Below, piece after piece: positions 26,300 to 36,676 of a stretch of DNA of 64,000 bases. Location: positions 1-64,000 of the forward strand of contig NZ_JAAAPM020000005.1 in the NCBI RefSeq assembly GCF_009909155.2, in the 5' to 3' direction. How positions within the stretch are numbered: position 1 is the first letter of the stretch; each line of letters opens with the position of its first letter. Below the pieces are notes generated by a model. It did not search any database. It had not been told where the DNA came from and saw only the letters and a list, made by a program, of their open reading frames with translations. Source of the DNA: Flavobacterium undicola. Lineage in GTDB: Bacteria > Bacteroidota > Bacteroidia > Flavobacteriales > Flavobacteriaceae. Both the position numbers and the translations under genes were made by a program.

Positions 26300-29200
26300 A
26301 TGAAAAAAATTACAATTTCAATTGTGATTCTGTTGCTCTATGGATTCAATCTTAATGCGCAAATTAGCGCAAGTGCTAACTTAGTAGCACAACCGATTCC
26401 AGACAGAACAGTATCTTTTAGTGTTTCAGCTTCAGGAGATTATAAGCCTATTGAGTGGGGGTTAGACTTAGCTTGGCTTTCGGATGTAAATATTCGTAGA
26501 GGGATTGCTTTTATGGGAGCTGATCGGATAGATGTAGTAAGATCCTCATTTATGCCTACCAATCCATTATTGAATGGTACTCAATTACAAGGCGATGCAC
26601 TTACAAATACTAATTTAAGAATCAATATTATAAAGCAGTATTTGGGTACAAACTCGAAAGTGGTACTTAATAGTGATCATCCAAAAGTTGATGCTTATTT
26701 TTATAGTAATGCCGTTAATTGGGCGAAATTGATTGATATAACTACAAAGCTTCATCAAGATCAAGGACTTACAGTCACTTCCGTTTCTCCTTTTAATGAG
26801 CCTGATTATAGTGCTACAGGGCAAGGTACTGTCAACGATTTTTATAATATTGCCGGAGAGCTTAGAAAAAATTCTCGATTTGATAACATTCGTATTTGTG
26901 GTGGTAATACCTTAAATAATGATCAGGCCTCGGTTTGGTACAATCAATTAAAGAGTAGATTGGATGAAGGGAATACCCATCAACTTGCAGGTAGTTTTGA
27001 TAATTATGCTAATTTTTATCAAACGGTGCGAGCCAACGGTCATCATGCTACCAATGATGAATTACATAATGTTATGGAAGCAATGGTTGGTGTAGAATAT
27101 GGATTGCAAACAGGGATTTGGTGGGGTACAGCGGAACTGGCAAGAGGAGAGTTTGTTAAGGCTAGTGATGGTGTACGATTAGGTTATGCTGAGCATCGAC
27201 CTAATTGGACTGCAGCTTCAGTTTATAGAAATCTTGATGGTAAAGTGCAACTTTTTGGTGGTACATCAGAACGGCAATCAGCTACGACAACGTATCGATT
27301 TGTTTCAAAAGAAAGAGACGTATATTATGATGGTTATGGGCCACAACGCGAATATACTATGGTATTACCTGGTGGTACTGGCTATCAACAAGGACAAACT
27401 AATGCCGAGCAAATGGTAAAAGTGAGTTGGGGAGATGATATTCAGCCTGCAATCAACGGTCGTTACGTATTGGTAAACCGTAACAGCGGTAAAGTGATGG
27501 AAGTGGCGGGTGGTTCTATAGATAAAGGGGTCAATGTTCAACAGGGTACATATTCAGGTGCTACTTATCAACAATGGGATGTAACTCCAGTTGACTCAAG
27601 AGTGGGTGGTGATTTTAGTTATTTCACCCTTTCTTCGGCATACAGTGGAAAATCACCGGATATTAGTAATTTTTCATTGGATAATGGTGGCAATATTATT
27701 GTATGGGATAATGTTAAAAGTAGCAACCAACAATGGTTCTTTGATTATGCCGAAGATGGCTGGTTTTATATTCGCAGCCGCCACAGTGCAAAATGCATGG
27801 ATGTAGATAATGCCAGTATTGCTGACGGAGGAAAGATTCAACAATGGGAAAAAAATGGAGGATCCAATCAACAATGGCGTTTGTTGCCTGTAGGAGCGCC
27901 TATTGAATTTGTTTCCCCAAGTGCCCCAAGTAATTTGGTTGCTACGGCAAAAGCCGAATCTATCCGATTGGATTGGTCAGTAAGCCCGGAATCTGATGTA
28001 GCTGGATATACTGTTTTTCGTTCAGAATCAGCGGCAGGGCCTTACAATACAATAGCTCGTAACATAACATCTAATGCTTTCGTTGATAATACCGCCACCA
28101 CTAGTGGATCTTATTTTTATAAAATTAAAGCGGTGGACAAATCCTTGAATCGCTCCGCTTACTCAAATGGAGTTACTGCAACTACTACTGGCAGCAATGA
28201 TCTTGTAGCTCAGTTGCAATTTGAAGGAAATACCCTAGATCAATCTGTTAACCTGAATCACGGTGCTACATTAGGAGGAGCCACATTCGTTAACGGTGTA
28301 AGTAACAATTCCAAAGCAATAGCATTAAACGGTACAAATGCCTTCGTACAAATGCCTTCTACTTTGGTAAATCAGCAAGAGATTACAGTTGCAACTTGGG
28401 TTAACTGGCAAGGAGGAGCTAATTGGCAGCGAATCTTCGATTTTGGAAACGGTGAGACAGAGTATATGTTTTTAACACCTAAATCAGGAACGAATCAACT
28501 GTATTTTGGTATTAAAAATGGTAGTGCAGAGCAAGGTTTGAATGCACCGTCACTACCTACAGGCAAATGGTCACATGTTGCGGTAACACTAGGAGCAACT
28601 GGGGCGCGAATGTATATAAATGGTAAGCTAGTGTCTGAATCACAAACGGTCACCATTAAGCCATTGGATTTTAAACCTGTATTGAATTACATTGGTCGTA
28701 GTCAATACACTGATCCATTATTTAATGGTAGTATAGATGATTTCAGAGTGTATAATTACGCATTGTCTGCCAACGAAATTGCTCAGATTTCAAATATTGC
28801 CCCAATAGCAGTAACCGAACAAATTATTATTAAGGAAAAAGGTGGTACATCGAATACTTTAGTAGGTGATGCAACCAATGTACTGGCTAATGATACAGAT
28901 GTAAATAATGATGTATTGACAGCTATTTTAGTGTCAAATGTGACCAATGGTACATTGATATTGAATAGTAATGGAACTTTTAGTTACACTCATAATGGTT
29001 CTGAAACGACACTAGATAGTTTTACTTATAAAGCTAATGATGGAACTATTGATGGCAATACCGTTACAGTCAATATAATTATTACTCCGTTTAATCTTCC
29101 ATACAATAATTTCTCAATTGAAACTAAATCAGAAACCTGTGCGAATAAAAACAATGGGGAAATTATTATTAACGCAAAAGAGACCTATAATTATACCGCT

Positions 29201-29806
29201 ACTATAAATAATGCAAACTATAATTTTGTAAATAATAGTTTAAGTATTCCTAATTTGGCTCCTGGGACTTATGCTGTTTGTATTGGTGTTTCAGGGAAAA
29301 TATTTCAACAATGTTATACCGTTACAATAGCCAAAGGAGGAACTATAACGGCTAAATCAACAACTGTTTCTTCTAACAAAGTTGCAGTTGAAATAACTGA
29401 AGGAACTGCTCCGTTTGAAATTATTATTAATGGTACATCGCAATTTGAAACAAGTGATGTAAGCTTTTTAATAGATGTACAAAAAGGGGATTTACTTGAA
29501 GTAAAAACGGCAAAGCCTTGTGAGGGTATTTATGCAAAAAGTATCGAAAGAGAATTGGAAGGGGAAACCGGGATTGTAAGTTATCCAAATCCAACTGCTG
29601 GATTGTTTGAAATCACTATACCTGATTCAAAGAAAGAGGTATATGTCGAAATATATTCTTTGAGAGGACAGTTGATTTCAAAAGGGAATTATGCAGTTTT
29701 TGATAATAGAGTACAGCTAGATGTTCAAAAAGAAGCAGAGGGGGTTTATATAGCAAAAGTATATTTAGATCCAGTTGTAAGTCTAACTATAATTAAAAAA
29801 CAATGA
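26300..29806 (+). CDS. T9SS-exported clan GH-A glycosidase (GH30-like) with lectin modules
   Basis: 1168 residues with a signal peptide (ending LNAQ). An N-terminal catalytic region (about 30-375) has a clan GH-A look: likely acid/base Glu167 in SVSPFNEPD and likely nucleophile Glu260 in NVMEAMVGVEYG. Then come a RICIN-type lectin domain (about 382-531; repeated QQW), FN3 (about 540-632), LamG/concanavalin-like domain (about 633-831), a cadherin-like Ig domain (about 835-930), a linker, and a type A T9SS domain (1091-1168, SYPNPTAGLFEI). Probably a secreted or surface endo-enzyme. I cannot assign a CAZy family: the usual GH30 FDGFG start is absent. Its stop overlaps the next start (ATGA). Confidence 0.75.
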   Translation: MKKITISIVILLLYGFNLNAQISASANLVAQPIPDRTVSFSVSASGDYKPIEWGLDLAWLSDVNIRRGIAFMGADRIDVVRSSFMPTNPLLNGTQLQGDALTNTNLRINIIKQYLGTNSKVVLNSDHPKVDAYFYSNAVNWAKLIDITTKLHQDQGLTVTSVSPFNEPDYSATGQGTVNDFYNIAGELRKNSRFDNIRICGGNTLNNDQASVWYNQLKSRLDEGNTHQLAGSFDNYANFYQTVRANGHHATNDELHNVMEAMVGVEYGLQTGIWWGTAELARGEFVKASDGVRLGYAEHRPNWTAASVYRNLDGKVQLFGGTSERQSATTTYRFVSKERDVYYDGYGPQREYTMVLPGGTGYQQGQTNAEQMVKVSWGDDIQPAINGRYVLVNRNSGKVMEVAGGSIDKGVNVQQGTYSGATYQQWDVTPVDSRVGGDFSYFTLSSAYSGKSPDISNFSLDNGGNIIVWDNVKSSNQQWFFDYAEDGWFYIRSRHSAKCMDVDNASIADGGKIQQWEKNGGSNQQWRLLPVGAPIEFVSPSAPSNLVATAKAESIRLDWSVSPESDVAGYTVFRSESAAGPYNTIARNITSNAFVDNTATTSGSYFYKIKAVDKSLNRSAYSNGVTATTTGSNDLVAQLQFEGNTLDQSVNLNHGATLGGATFVNGVSNNSKAIALNGTNAFVQMPSTLVNQQEITVATWVNWQGGANWQRIFDFGNGETEYMFLTPKSGTNQLYFGIKNGSAEQGLNAPSLPTGKWSHVAVTLGATGARMYINGKLVSESQTVTIKPLDFKPVLNYIGRSQYTDPLFNGSIDDFRVYNYALSANEIAQISNIAPIAVTEQIIIKEKGGTSNTLVGDATNVLANDTDVNNDVLTAILVSNVTNGTLILNSNGTFSYTHNGSETTLDSFTYKANDGTIDGNTVTVNIIITPFNLPYNNFSIETKSETCANKNNGEIIINAKETYNYTATINNANYNFVNNSLSIPNLAPGTYAVCIGVSGKIFQQCYTVTIAKGGTITAKSTTVSSNKVAVEITEGTAPFEIIINGTSQFETSDVSFLIDVQKGDLLEVKTAKPCEGIYAKSIERELEGETGIVSYPNPTAGLFEITIPDSKKEVYVEIYSLRGQLISKGNYAVFDNRVQLDVQKEAEGVYIAKVYLDPVVSLTIIKKQ

Positions 29807-30495
29807 TGAAAAATATATTTTATAGCCTTATAATGGGTGCGGTTTTATTTTCTTGTAGTAAGGGAGGTGATGATGAAGAATCACAAAATACAGCTCCAAC
29901 TATTCCAGTATTAGTTTCGCCAACTAATAATAAATTATGTATTGATAATGTAATTAGTTTTCAATGGAATGTTTCAACAGATGCTGAAAAAAATTCAATT
30001 AAATATCAACTTCAGGTGGCTACAGATAATCAGTTTACGCAAATAGTTTCTACCAAAGAAGTTACTGATAATAATCAATCGGTGATTTTAGAAAAGGCTA
30101 AGGCATATTATTGGAGAGTAAAAGCTATAGATAGTGATAATCTTTCAAGTAGCTATTCTTTGACATACAGTTTTTATACAGAAGGAATAGCGCAATCAAA
30201 TCATTTACCATTTTTACCACAATTAGTTATACCGGATTATGGCTCAACTGTTTCGTCTACAGCTGTTGTTTTAAAATGGTCAGCAAGTGATTCTGATACA
30301 GCTGATAAGCTTTCTTATGACATATATTTGAGTACAACCAATCCGCCAACAACAAAAATTGCAAATACAGTTACTGAGACTTCTTTAAATGTGAACTCTA
30401 TAGAAATAGCCAAGACTTATTATTGGAAAATTGTTGTAAAAGATGATAAAGGAGGTGAGACTATTGGTCAGGTTTGGAGTTTTAAGTCTAATTAA
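29803..30495 (+). CDS. Surface lipoprotein with two FN3-like domains
   Basis: 230 residues, lipobox LFSC with Cys18, followed by an acidic SKGGDDEE stretch compatible with surface export of Bacteroidota lipoproteins. Two FN3-like domains (about 32-128 and 135-228), each with a YYWRV/YYWKI strand motif. No catalytic residues. The start overlaps the stop of the preceding glycosidase (ATGA), so they are translationally coupled; a role as glycan-binding or docking partner is inferred. A second ATG three bases on is equally possible. Confidence 0.8.
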   Translation: MMKNIFYSLIMGAVLFSCSKGGDDEESQNTAPTIPVLVSPTNNKLCIDNVISFQWNVSTDAEKNSIKYQLQVATDNQFTQIVSTKEVTDNNQSVILEKAKAYYWRVKAIDSDNLSSSYSLTYSFYTEGIAQSNHLPFLPQLVIPDYGSTVSSTAVVLKWSASDSDTADKLSYDIYLSTTNPPTTKIANTVTETSLNVNSIEIAKTYYWKIVVKDDKGGETIGQVWSFKSN

Positions 30496-30787
30496 GATTT
30501 AAATAGTTTTTAATTTAGGAAATAGATCTTGTTTATAGAGTAAGTTTTCTTTGAATGTAATCTTAATTTAATGACAAACAGCAATTTCAATTTATTTATT
30601 AAAAGGGATTAGATTCTTTTTTTTTGATATTCCAAAAAATAGATAAAAAAGACAGCTCAGATTCTAGAAAAGGAGTCTTTCGTTATAGGTTCAATAAAGA
30701 CAAGTTTGACAAGTTTATTGCTGAGGGGTATATTTTTTATATTTGGTGTTTTCTTAATATTTCAATATTTGTGTGTTTTATTTTATT

Positions 30788-30832
30788 AGAAGGAAGTCGT
30801 TTCAAAACTGAGATGACTTCCTTCTTTTTTTT
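30788..30832 (+). terminator. Strong terminator, distant from the upstream gene
   Basis: 11 bp stem AGAAGGAAGTC (30788-30798) / GACTTCCTTCT (30815-30825), then seven T. It lies 293 nt beyond the stop at 30495. Confidence 0.8.
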
Positions 30833-30965
30833 GTCTTTTTAGATAAAAAAACAATTGATTAATTATTTAAGGCTTGTGTTTGGGTTCTTAATTAATTGAG
30901 TATTGTGTAATTTTATTCTTATTATTTTATTTTGGATACAAAAAACAGTCTGTTTTATGTCGAAT

Positions 30966-31034
30966 AATGCCGATTTGACCCTTTTTTAATGTTGTAATTA
31001 CCCCCTCTGGACTATTAGTGTTCCGTTAGATTTG
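30966..31034 (+). promoter_or_regulatory. C-tract operator and promoter, site C (susC-1)
   Basis: AATGCCGATTT (30966-30976), TTGACCCT (30975-30982), TACCCCCT (30999-31006), and -7 box TAGATTTG (31027-31034). The first 30 or so bases from the -7 box onward are identical to site D. Confidence 0.7.
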
Positions 31035-31176
31035 TAATGTGAATTATATGTTAATATTAGATATGTTAACCTTAACGGATATTTAAAATAGCTTTTGAGG
31101 TGATTATAATTATATCTGGTATTGCTATAGTTTACAATCTAACAAACTATTAATTAATCAAAAATTACAACCAAAG

Positions 31177-34100
31177 ATGACAAATTTTATTAGGATGAAG
31201 AAGGTTCCTGATTACGTATCTGGATTTGATTTTAAAAAGAAACTTACCCTATTTTGTGTGTTAATTTCTTTATCTCAAGTGCATGCATACACTATTAGTT
31301 TTGCAAGTGCAACAGGGGTACAAAAAGTACAGCAACAAAAAAGCATAAGCGGGCAAGTTAATGATGAAAATGGTATGCCACTTCCAGGTGCATCTGTTTT
31401 GATAAAAGGAACTAAAATAGGGACTATAACCGATTTTGATGGAAAATTCACTTTAAAAGCTGATGAAGATTCAGTGTTGATAATTTCTTATATAGGTTAT
31501 GCAAATAAAGAAGTTGCATTAAACGGGAAAACTACTGTTAACGTAAAAATGCAAAACGATGCAGCTTCATTAGAGGAAGTTGTTGTGGTAGGTTACGGTA
31601 AAATGAAAAAAACGGATTTAACGGGTTCAGTTGTACAGGTTAAACCAGATAATTTAGCAAATCAGAATCCACAAACAGTTCAGGATGTATTGCGAGGTGT
31701 TCCCGGTTTAAAAGTTGGGTATTCATCTGATGCAAAAGGAGGAGGTTCTTTACAAGTTCGTGGGCAAAATTCGGTTTACAATCCCAATAATGATGGTGTG
31801 CATAATTCACCACTTATAATTCTAGACGGAATGCAGTTCTATGGTGAACTTTCAGAAATCAATCCTGGTGATGTTGGCCAGATAGATATTTTGAAAGATG
31901 CTTCGGCAACAGCGGTATATGGTTCTAAAGCAGCAGCTGGAGTAATTATTATTACTACAAAAAAGGGTAAAAATGGTAAGCCAGTTATTAGTGTTACATC
32001 AAACATGACAGTTAATACTAAAAGTGCCTATAGAGATGTGTATTCACCGGAAGGTTACATAAAATATCGTGAAGATTGGGAAACAGCTAAAACTTATGGT
32101 GTCAATACCGCAACTGGACAATACGAAGCTTATGTTGCGGCTCAGGCAGGTCAGCTGGGTTATTTTTCAAATCCAAATGATTTAGCGAAATATGGTATCA
32201 CTCAGGCGCAATGGTTAGCTTATCAGCCAAGTTCTCAAACGCAGGGTAAAAGTTTGACCGAAGTATGGGGTCTTCGTTTAGGCTTACAAAACGGGCTTAT
32301 ATTAAATAATTTCATAGCCGGGAAAACACACGATTGGTATAATAGTACCTTTAGAACAGGATTTAATCAGGATCATAATGTAAATATTTCCGGGGCTAGC
32401 GATAAAGTAAATTATTATATGTCTTTGGGTTATTTAAATGCAGAAGGAGCTATTCAGGGTAATGATTATTCGGCAGTACGAGCTAATATGAAAGTTAATG
32501 GTCACGTTGCAGATTGGCTTGAATTTGGAGCAAACGTTAATTTTCAAGATCGTACAGATGGAGATATTATGGTTGGTACAGGTACTAATTATTATGATGC
32601 CAATATGTTAAGAAATAGTCCGTTTTCTAATTTTAGAGATGCAAATGGTGACTATGAGAGACAGCCTATGGGGGCAACTATTGGAGGCTATAATTATTAC
32701 TATAATCGTCAATTTTTGGAACTTGAAAAGGGTTATACTGTATTGAATACCATTTTTAATACAAAAGTAACTTTGCCTTTAGGAATTACTTACTCATTAA
32801 ATGTTTCGCCAAGATATGAATTTTACTATAATCGTTATTTTGAATCATCGGGCAATAAAGGCTTGAATGCTGCTAACATCGGTGTAGATAGAGATCACAG
32901 TAAAAAGTTTGATTGGAACCTGAATAATACATTAGCATGGGATTATACATTTAATGATAAACACCATATTGTAGTCACTTTTGTTCAGGAAGTTGAAGAG
33001 CGTCGTTCATGGGCAGATGAGATTAATGCACGTAATATTCAGCCTTCAGATGCCTTAGGTTTTCATAATACTTCTAATGCAACATTGGCAAATAGTTCGT
33101 TTTCAACAACAGACACACATCAAACAGCCGATGCATTAATGGCAAGACTTTTTTATTCGTTTGATAATCGTTATATGCTTACAGCGACTGTTCGTCGTGA
33201 TGGATATTCAGCATTTGGGGCTTCTAATCCTTATGCCACTTTTCCTTCTGTTGCATTGGGGTGGAATTTTTCTAAAGAAAACTGGTTTAATTGGGATGCT
33301 ATGAGTTCCGGTAAACTGCGTGTATCCTGGGGTAAAAATGGAAATAGATCACTTGCTGATCCTTATATTTCTTTAGCTAACCTAGGGTCAGGTACAGGAG
33401 CAACTATGGGTTATATTGATTCTTCAGGGAATGTTGTTGATATGAAGTATTTGGTGATTGATCGTTTGGCAAATCCAAATCTGCAATGGGAAAAAACAGC
33501 GTCAACAAATATTGGTCTTGATTTTGGTTTCTTAAATGACCGTATTTCGGGTACTGTAGATGTATATAGATCCATTACCAAGGATATGATTATGAGTCAA
33601 CGTTTGCCTGGTTTCTCTGGATTTGGATCCATTGCAACTAACCTTGGAGAGGTAGAAAATAGAGGTTTCGAATTGAGTATTAATACTGTCAATATGAAAC
33701 AGCCTAATTTTGAATGGCGTACTAGTGTTGCATTTTCCTATAATAAGAATATGATTAACAAATTATATGGTAATATGGAAAATATTTTGGACGCTAATGG
33801 TAATGTTATTGGTCAAAAAGAGTCTGATGATAAGAGTAATAAATGGTTTATAGGTAAGCCTATCTCTGAAATTTGGGATTATAGGGTAACTGGTATTTGG
33901 CAAAAAGATGAAGTAGCAGAGGCTAAAATTTATGGACAACGTCCTGGAGATCCAAAAATAGCAAATAATTATACAGGGGACGATGTTAATGGTACGCCAG
34001 TTTATAATGATAAAGACAAAGAGTTCTTAGGACAGACAGCTCCTCCAGTTAACTGGTCATTGCGTAATGAATTTACGATTTATAAAAATTGGGATTTAGC

Positions 34101-34509
34101 AATTAATATGTATTCGTACATGGGGCACAAATCGCTTGATGGGAATTATATGAACAATTACAATACGGGTAGTTTGTATTCAAACAATTACAATCCATTT
34201 GTAAATCCATACTGGACAATTGATAACCCAACTAATGACTGGGCTCGACTTGATGCCAGAGGGCCTTCAAATGCTGGAACTGATAGATTATACAATCGTA
34301 ATTTTATTCGTTTAGACCATATTTCGATAGCATATAAATTCCCTAAAGATTTGACAGAGCGTTTGAAGATGAGTAATGTAAAGATTTATGCTTCGGTTCG
34401 TAATGTGGCAACCTGGTCTGCTGATAAAAATTGGAAGTATTTTGGAGATCCTGAAACTGGAGGTTTAGCTACCAGGATGTTTAATTTAGGTTTTAATTTA
34501 ACGCTTTAA
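31177..34509 (+). CDS. SusC-family TonB-dependent outer-membrane transporter 1
   Basis: 1110 residues. Signal peptide after a charged N-terminal extension (hydrophobic part about 22-37), a carboxypeptidase-D-like regulatory domain (about 55-130; GQVNDENGMPLPGASVLIKGT and the TDFDGKF strand), plug domain (about 135-270; VVVGYGKMKKTDLTGS and the DVLRGVPGLKV segment), then a 22-strand barrel ending in FNLGFNLTL. It imports oligosaccharides across the outer membrane with its SusD partner, 12 bp downstream. The first dozen residues match those of the second SusC (MTNFI.KK), pointing to paralogy. Driven by operator site C. Confidence 0.96.
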   Translation: MTNFIRMKKVPDYVSGFDFKKKLTLFCVLISLSQVHAYTISFASATGVQKVQQQKSISGQVNDENGMPLPGASVLIKGTKIGTITDFDGKFTLKADEDSVLIISYIGYANKEVALNGKTTVNVKMQNDAASLEEVVVVGYGKMKKTDLTGSVVQVKPDNLANQNPQTVQDVLRGVPGLKVGYSSDAKGGGSLQVRGQNSVYNPNNDGVHNSPLIILDGMQFYGELSEINPGDVGQIDILKDASATAVYGSKAAAGVIIITTKKGKNGKPVISVTSNMTVNTKSAYRDVYSPEGYIKYREDWETAKTYGVNTATGQYEAYVAAQAGQLGYFSNPNDLAKYGITQAQWLAYQPSSQTQGKSLTEVWGLRLGLQNGLILNNFIAGKTHDWYNSTFRTGFNQDHNVNISGASDKVNYYMSLGYLNAEGAIQGNDYSAVRANMKVNGHVADWLEFGANVNFQDRTDGDIMVGTGTNYYDANMLRNSPFSNFRDANGDYERQPMGATIGGYNYYYNRQFLELEKGYTVLNTIFNTKVTLPLGITYSLNVSPRYEFYYNRYFESSGNKGLNAANIGVDRDHSKKFDWNLNNTLAWDYTFNDKHHIVVTFVQEVEERRSWADEINARNIQPSDALGFHNTSNATLANSSFSTTDTHQTADALMARLFYSFDNRYMLTATVRRDGYSAFGASNPYATFPSVALGWNFSKENWFNWDAMSSGKLRVSWGKNGNRSLADPYISLANLGSGTGATMGYIDSSGNVVDMKYLVIDRLANPNLQWEKTASTNIGLDFGFLNDRISGTVDVYRSITKDMIMSQRLPGFSGFGSIATNLGEVENRGFELSINTVNMKQPNFEWRTSVAFSYNKNMINKLYGNMENILDANGNVIGQKESDDKSNKWFIGKPISEIWDYRVTGIWQKDEVAEAKIYGQRPGDPKIANNYTGDDVNGTPVYNDKDKEFLGQTAPPVNWSLRNEFTIYKNWDLAINMYSYMGHKSLDGNYMNNYNTGSLYSNNYNPFVNPYWTIDNPTNDWARLDARGPSNAGTDRLYNRNFIRLDHISIAYKFPKDLTERLKMSNVKIYASVRNVATWSADKNWKYFGDPETGGLATRMFNLGFNLTL

Positions 34510-34521
34510 AAATTAATCAAA

Positions 34522-36507
34522 ATGAAAAGATATATAAAAAATAAAATTTCAAAACTGGTTCCCTTAGTTGTGGTAGGGGCTTTGTTTGCTTCTTGTTCGA
34601 AAGATTTCCTTGAACCGGATCCGCTTTCTTTTTACATACCTGAAAGTACATTCTCTACTGAGTCTGGTTTGCAGGCTACTTTGGCAATTGCAGATAAGGG
34701 TTTGAGAAATAATTATATCCATTTTAGTTATGCTAATAATAGTGTGCCTATTGGTACTGAGTATGTTTTTTCTGATATGGCAAAGTATGGAAAAACCGAT
34801 GCAAGTACTACAGCTGCTGATTATGCTAATATTATTACGCCTACAGGTTCTTTTGCGAGGGATCCAAATGATGGTATTTACCTTGGTTTTTTCTGGGATG
34901 AGGCTTATAGCGGTATTAAATCTGCTAACACAGTATTGACCTATATTGATAAAATTCAGAATTTAACACAAGATGTTAAGAATAAATACATAGGACAGGC
35001 TTATTTTCATAGAGCTTATCGTTATCTGAATTTGGTGTATCAATTTGGAGACATACCATTGGTAACTAAAATTTTAGAAGCACCTAAGCAAAATTATTAT
35101 TCGACTAAAAAAGAAGCTATCATCGAAATGATTACAGCCGATATGGAGAAGGCTGTTCAATGGGTGCCGGAGCAATCACAATTACCGTATAAAGGGCTGG
35201 TAAGCAAAGGTGCTTGCCGTCAGTTGTTGATTAAATGTTATTTGGCATCGGGAAGATTTGCAGAAGCTGAGGCGCAAGCCAATATTTTGATTAATCAGTC
35301 TGGCTATTCTTTAATGAAAAATACTTTTGGAACTTTTGATCCCGGAGGAAAACCACAAACATGGACAATTACCAGAAATGTTATCTGGGATTTACACAGA
35401 CCGGAGAATAAGGTGATTGCTGCCAATACCGAAGCCATTATGATTATGCCTAATAGCGGTGCGCAGTCATTTTTAGGTTTTGCTTCGATGCGTATTTTTG
35501 GTCCGCTTTGGTCTTCGGGTAATCTGAGGACTCCGGATGGTAAACAAGCAGGATTGCGTATCGCTTCCAATAATGCTAATTACAATCCGTTGTATGATTA
35601 TAATAAAGCATTTGGGCGTGGAATTGCCACTATTAGTGCTTCGTATTATTCACAAGTTCCTATGTGGGTAGTAAATGGTGTTGAGGATAAACAAGATTTA
35701 AGACACAATAGTACGATGGGTAACTGGGTAAATATGGAAGATTTTAAATATAATGACAAAACTTCTACATTTTTTGGTCAGAATTTTAGAATGAAACAAG
35801 GTACTACGTTGTTAGCAAAAGATACCATTCGTGATTATTTTGATTTTCCTTTGTATAAAATTTATATACATGATGTAGTACAGGAAGCTAATCCAAGTTC
35901 GACTGATTTTCAAGGTGCTACTACTGGAAGTGTGGCTCACATGTATTTGTACCGTTTGGCCGAGACCTATTTGTTACGTGCTGAAGCCCGTTTTTATCAG
36001 GGTAATGTTGCCGGGGCAACTCAGGATGTCAATGTTATTCGTCAAAGAGCAGGAGCTGCACAAATGTATAATACTGTAACTATTGGTGATATTTGTGCCG
36101 AGAGAGGAAGAGAGCTTTATCTGGAAGAATGGCGAAATGTAGAGTTAAAACGTATTTCTCACTGTTTAGCTATGAGTGGAAAGCCTGACGAATGGGGGAA
36201 TACCTATAGTCTTAGCAACTGGGATAAACAAGCTGGAATAGATAATGCAGGAGGTAGTTATTGGTGGCAACGTATTGTTCATTATTCACTTTACAATAAG
36301 TATCCAAATGGAATTGTTGTTCCAAATGGTACTAAGATTTATAGCATGAATAAGCGTAATAATTATTGGCCAATACCTAACAGTGCTATAACGGCAAATA
36401 TTAAAGGCAAATTAAGTCAGAACTTTGGTTATGATGGTTATGATGCGAATGTTAAGGTTTGGGATAAATGGCAGGATGCTGTTGCAGACGAAGATAAAAC
36501 AGAATAA
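34522..36507 (+). CDS. SusD/RagB-family surface glycan-binding lipoprotein 1
   Basis: 661 residues, lipobox FASC with Cys25 followed by SKDFLEPDP, typical of SusD. The TPR-rich fold is visible as QAYFHRAYRYLNLVYQFGDIPLV and the C-terminal RLAETYLLRAEARFYQGN / RGRELYLEEWRNVELKR signature, with the usual PIPNSAI ending region. It captures the glycan on the cell surface and closes like a lid on its SusC. It is longer than the average 500-600 residue SusD, with an extended loop at about 270-430. Followed by a terminator. Confidence 0.95.
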   Translation: MKRYIKNKISKLVPLVVVGALFASCSKDFLEPDPLSFYIPESTFSTESGLQATLAIADKGLRNNYIHFSYANNSVPIGTEYVFSDMAKYGKTDASTTAADYANIITPTGSFARDPNDGIYLGFFWDEAYSGIKSANTVLTYIDKIQNLTQDVKNKYIGQAYFHRAYRYLNLVYQFGDIPLVTKILEAPKQNYYSTKKEAIIEMITADMEKAVQWVPEQSQLPYKGLVSKGACRQLLIKCYLASGRFAEAEAQANILINQSGYSLMKNTFGTFDPGGKPQTWTITRNVIWDLHRPENKVIAANTEAIMIMPNSGAQSFLGFASMRIFGPLWSSGNLRTPDGKQAGLRIASNNANYNPLYDYNKAFGRGIATISASYYSQVPMWVVNGVEDKQDLRHNSTMGNWVNMEDFKYNDKTSTFFGQNFRMKQGTTLLAKDTIRDYFDFPLYKIYIHDVVQEANPSSTDFQGATTGSVAHMYLYRLAETYLLRAEARFYQGNVAGATQDVNVIRQRAGAAQMYNTVTIGDICAERGRELYLEEWRNVELKRISHCLAMSGKPDEWGNTYSLSNWDKQAGIDNAGGSYWWQRIVHYSLYNKYPNGIVVPNGTKIYSMNKRNNYWPIPNSAITANIKGKLSQNFGYDGYDANVKVWDKWQDAVADEDKTE

Positions 36508-36532
36508 TCTGTTTTTGGATTTAGCGTAATAG

Positions 36533-36568
36533 AAGCGGGGTGTAAATTAATTTTATATCCCGCTTTTA
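36533..36568 (+). terminator. Terminator 1 after susD-1
   Basis: Stem AAGCGGGGTGTAAA / TTTTATATCCCGCTT (36533-36565), mostly paired, then TTT; about 25 nt past the stop. Confidence 0.65.
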
Positions 36569-36676
36569 GATTAATTGGGTATACCAAATTAATTGTCAAA
36601 GTTGTAGTTGTTCTTTATTGGCAGTATTTGAGAGGTATCGATAGTAGATGATTTGTTTAATTTTTTTAAGGATCCT

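Larger units (their letters stand above)
30496..31176 (+). other. 681 bp non-coding region between the lipoprotein gene and susC-1
   Basis: The first 290 bp have no convincing gene, a weak hairpin AAAAGAC (30647) / GTCTTT (30680) and a tandem 9-mer GACAAGTTT (30699-30716). A strong terminator sits at 30788-30832, 293 nt past the stop, so a long 3'UTR or a small RNA is possible. The right part holds operator site C and a susC leader of about 135 nt. Confidence 0.5.

Noticed and set aside
30624-30842. 72-codon ORF in the gap before susC-1
   Set aside because: Its last third runs through a strong terminator hairpin and T tract, the composition is noise-like, and no promoter fits; the start is in a poly-T stretch.
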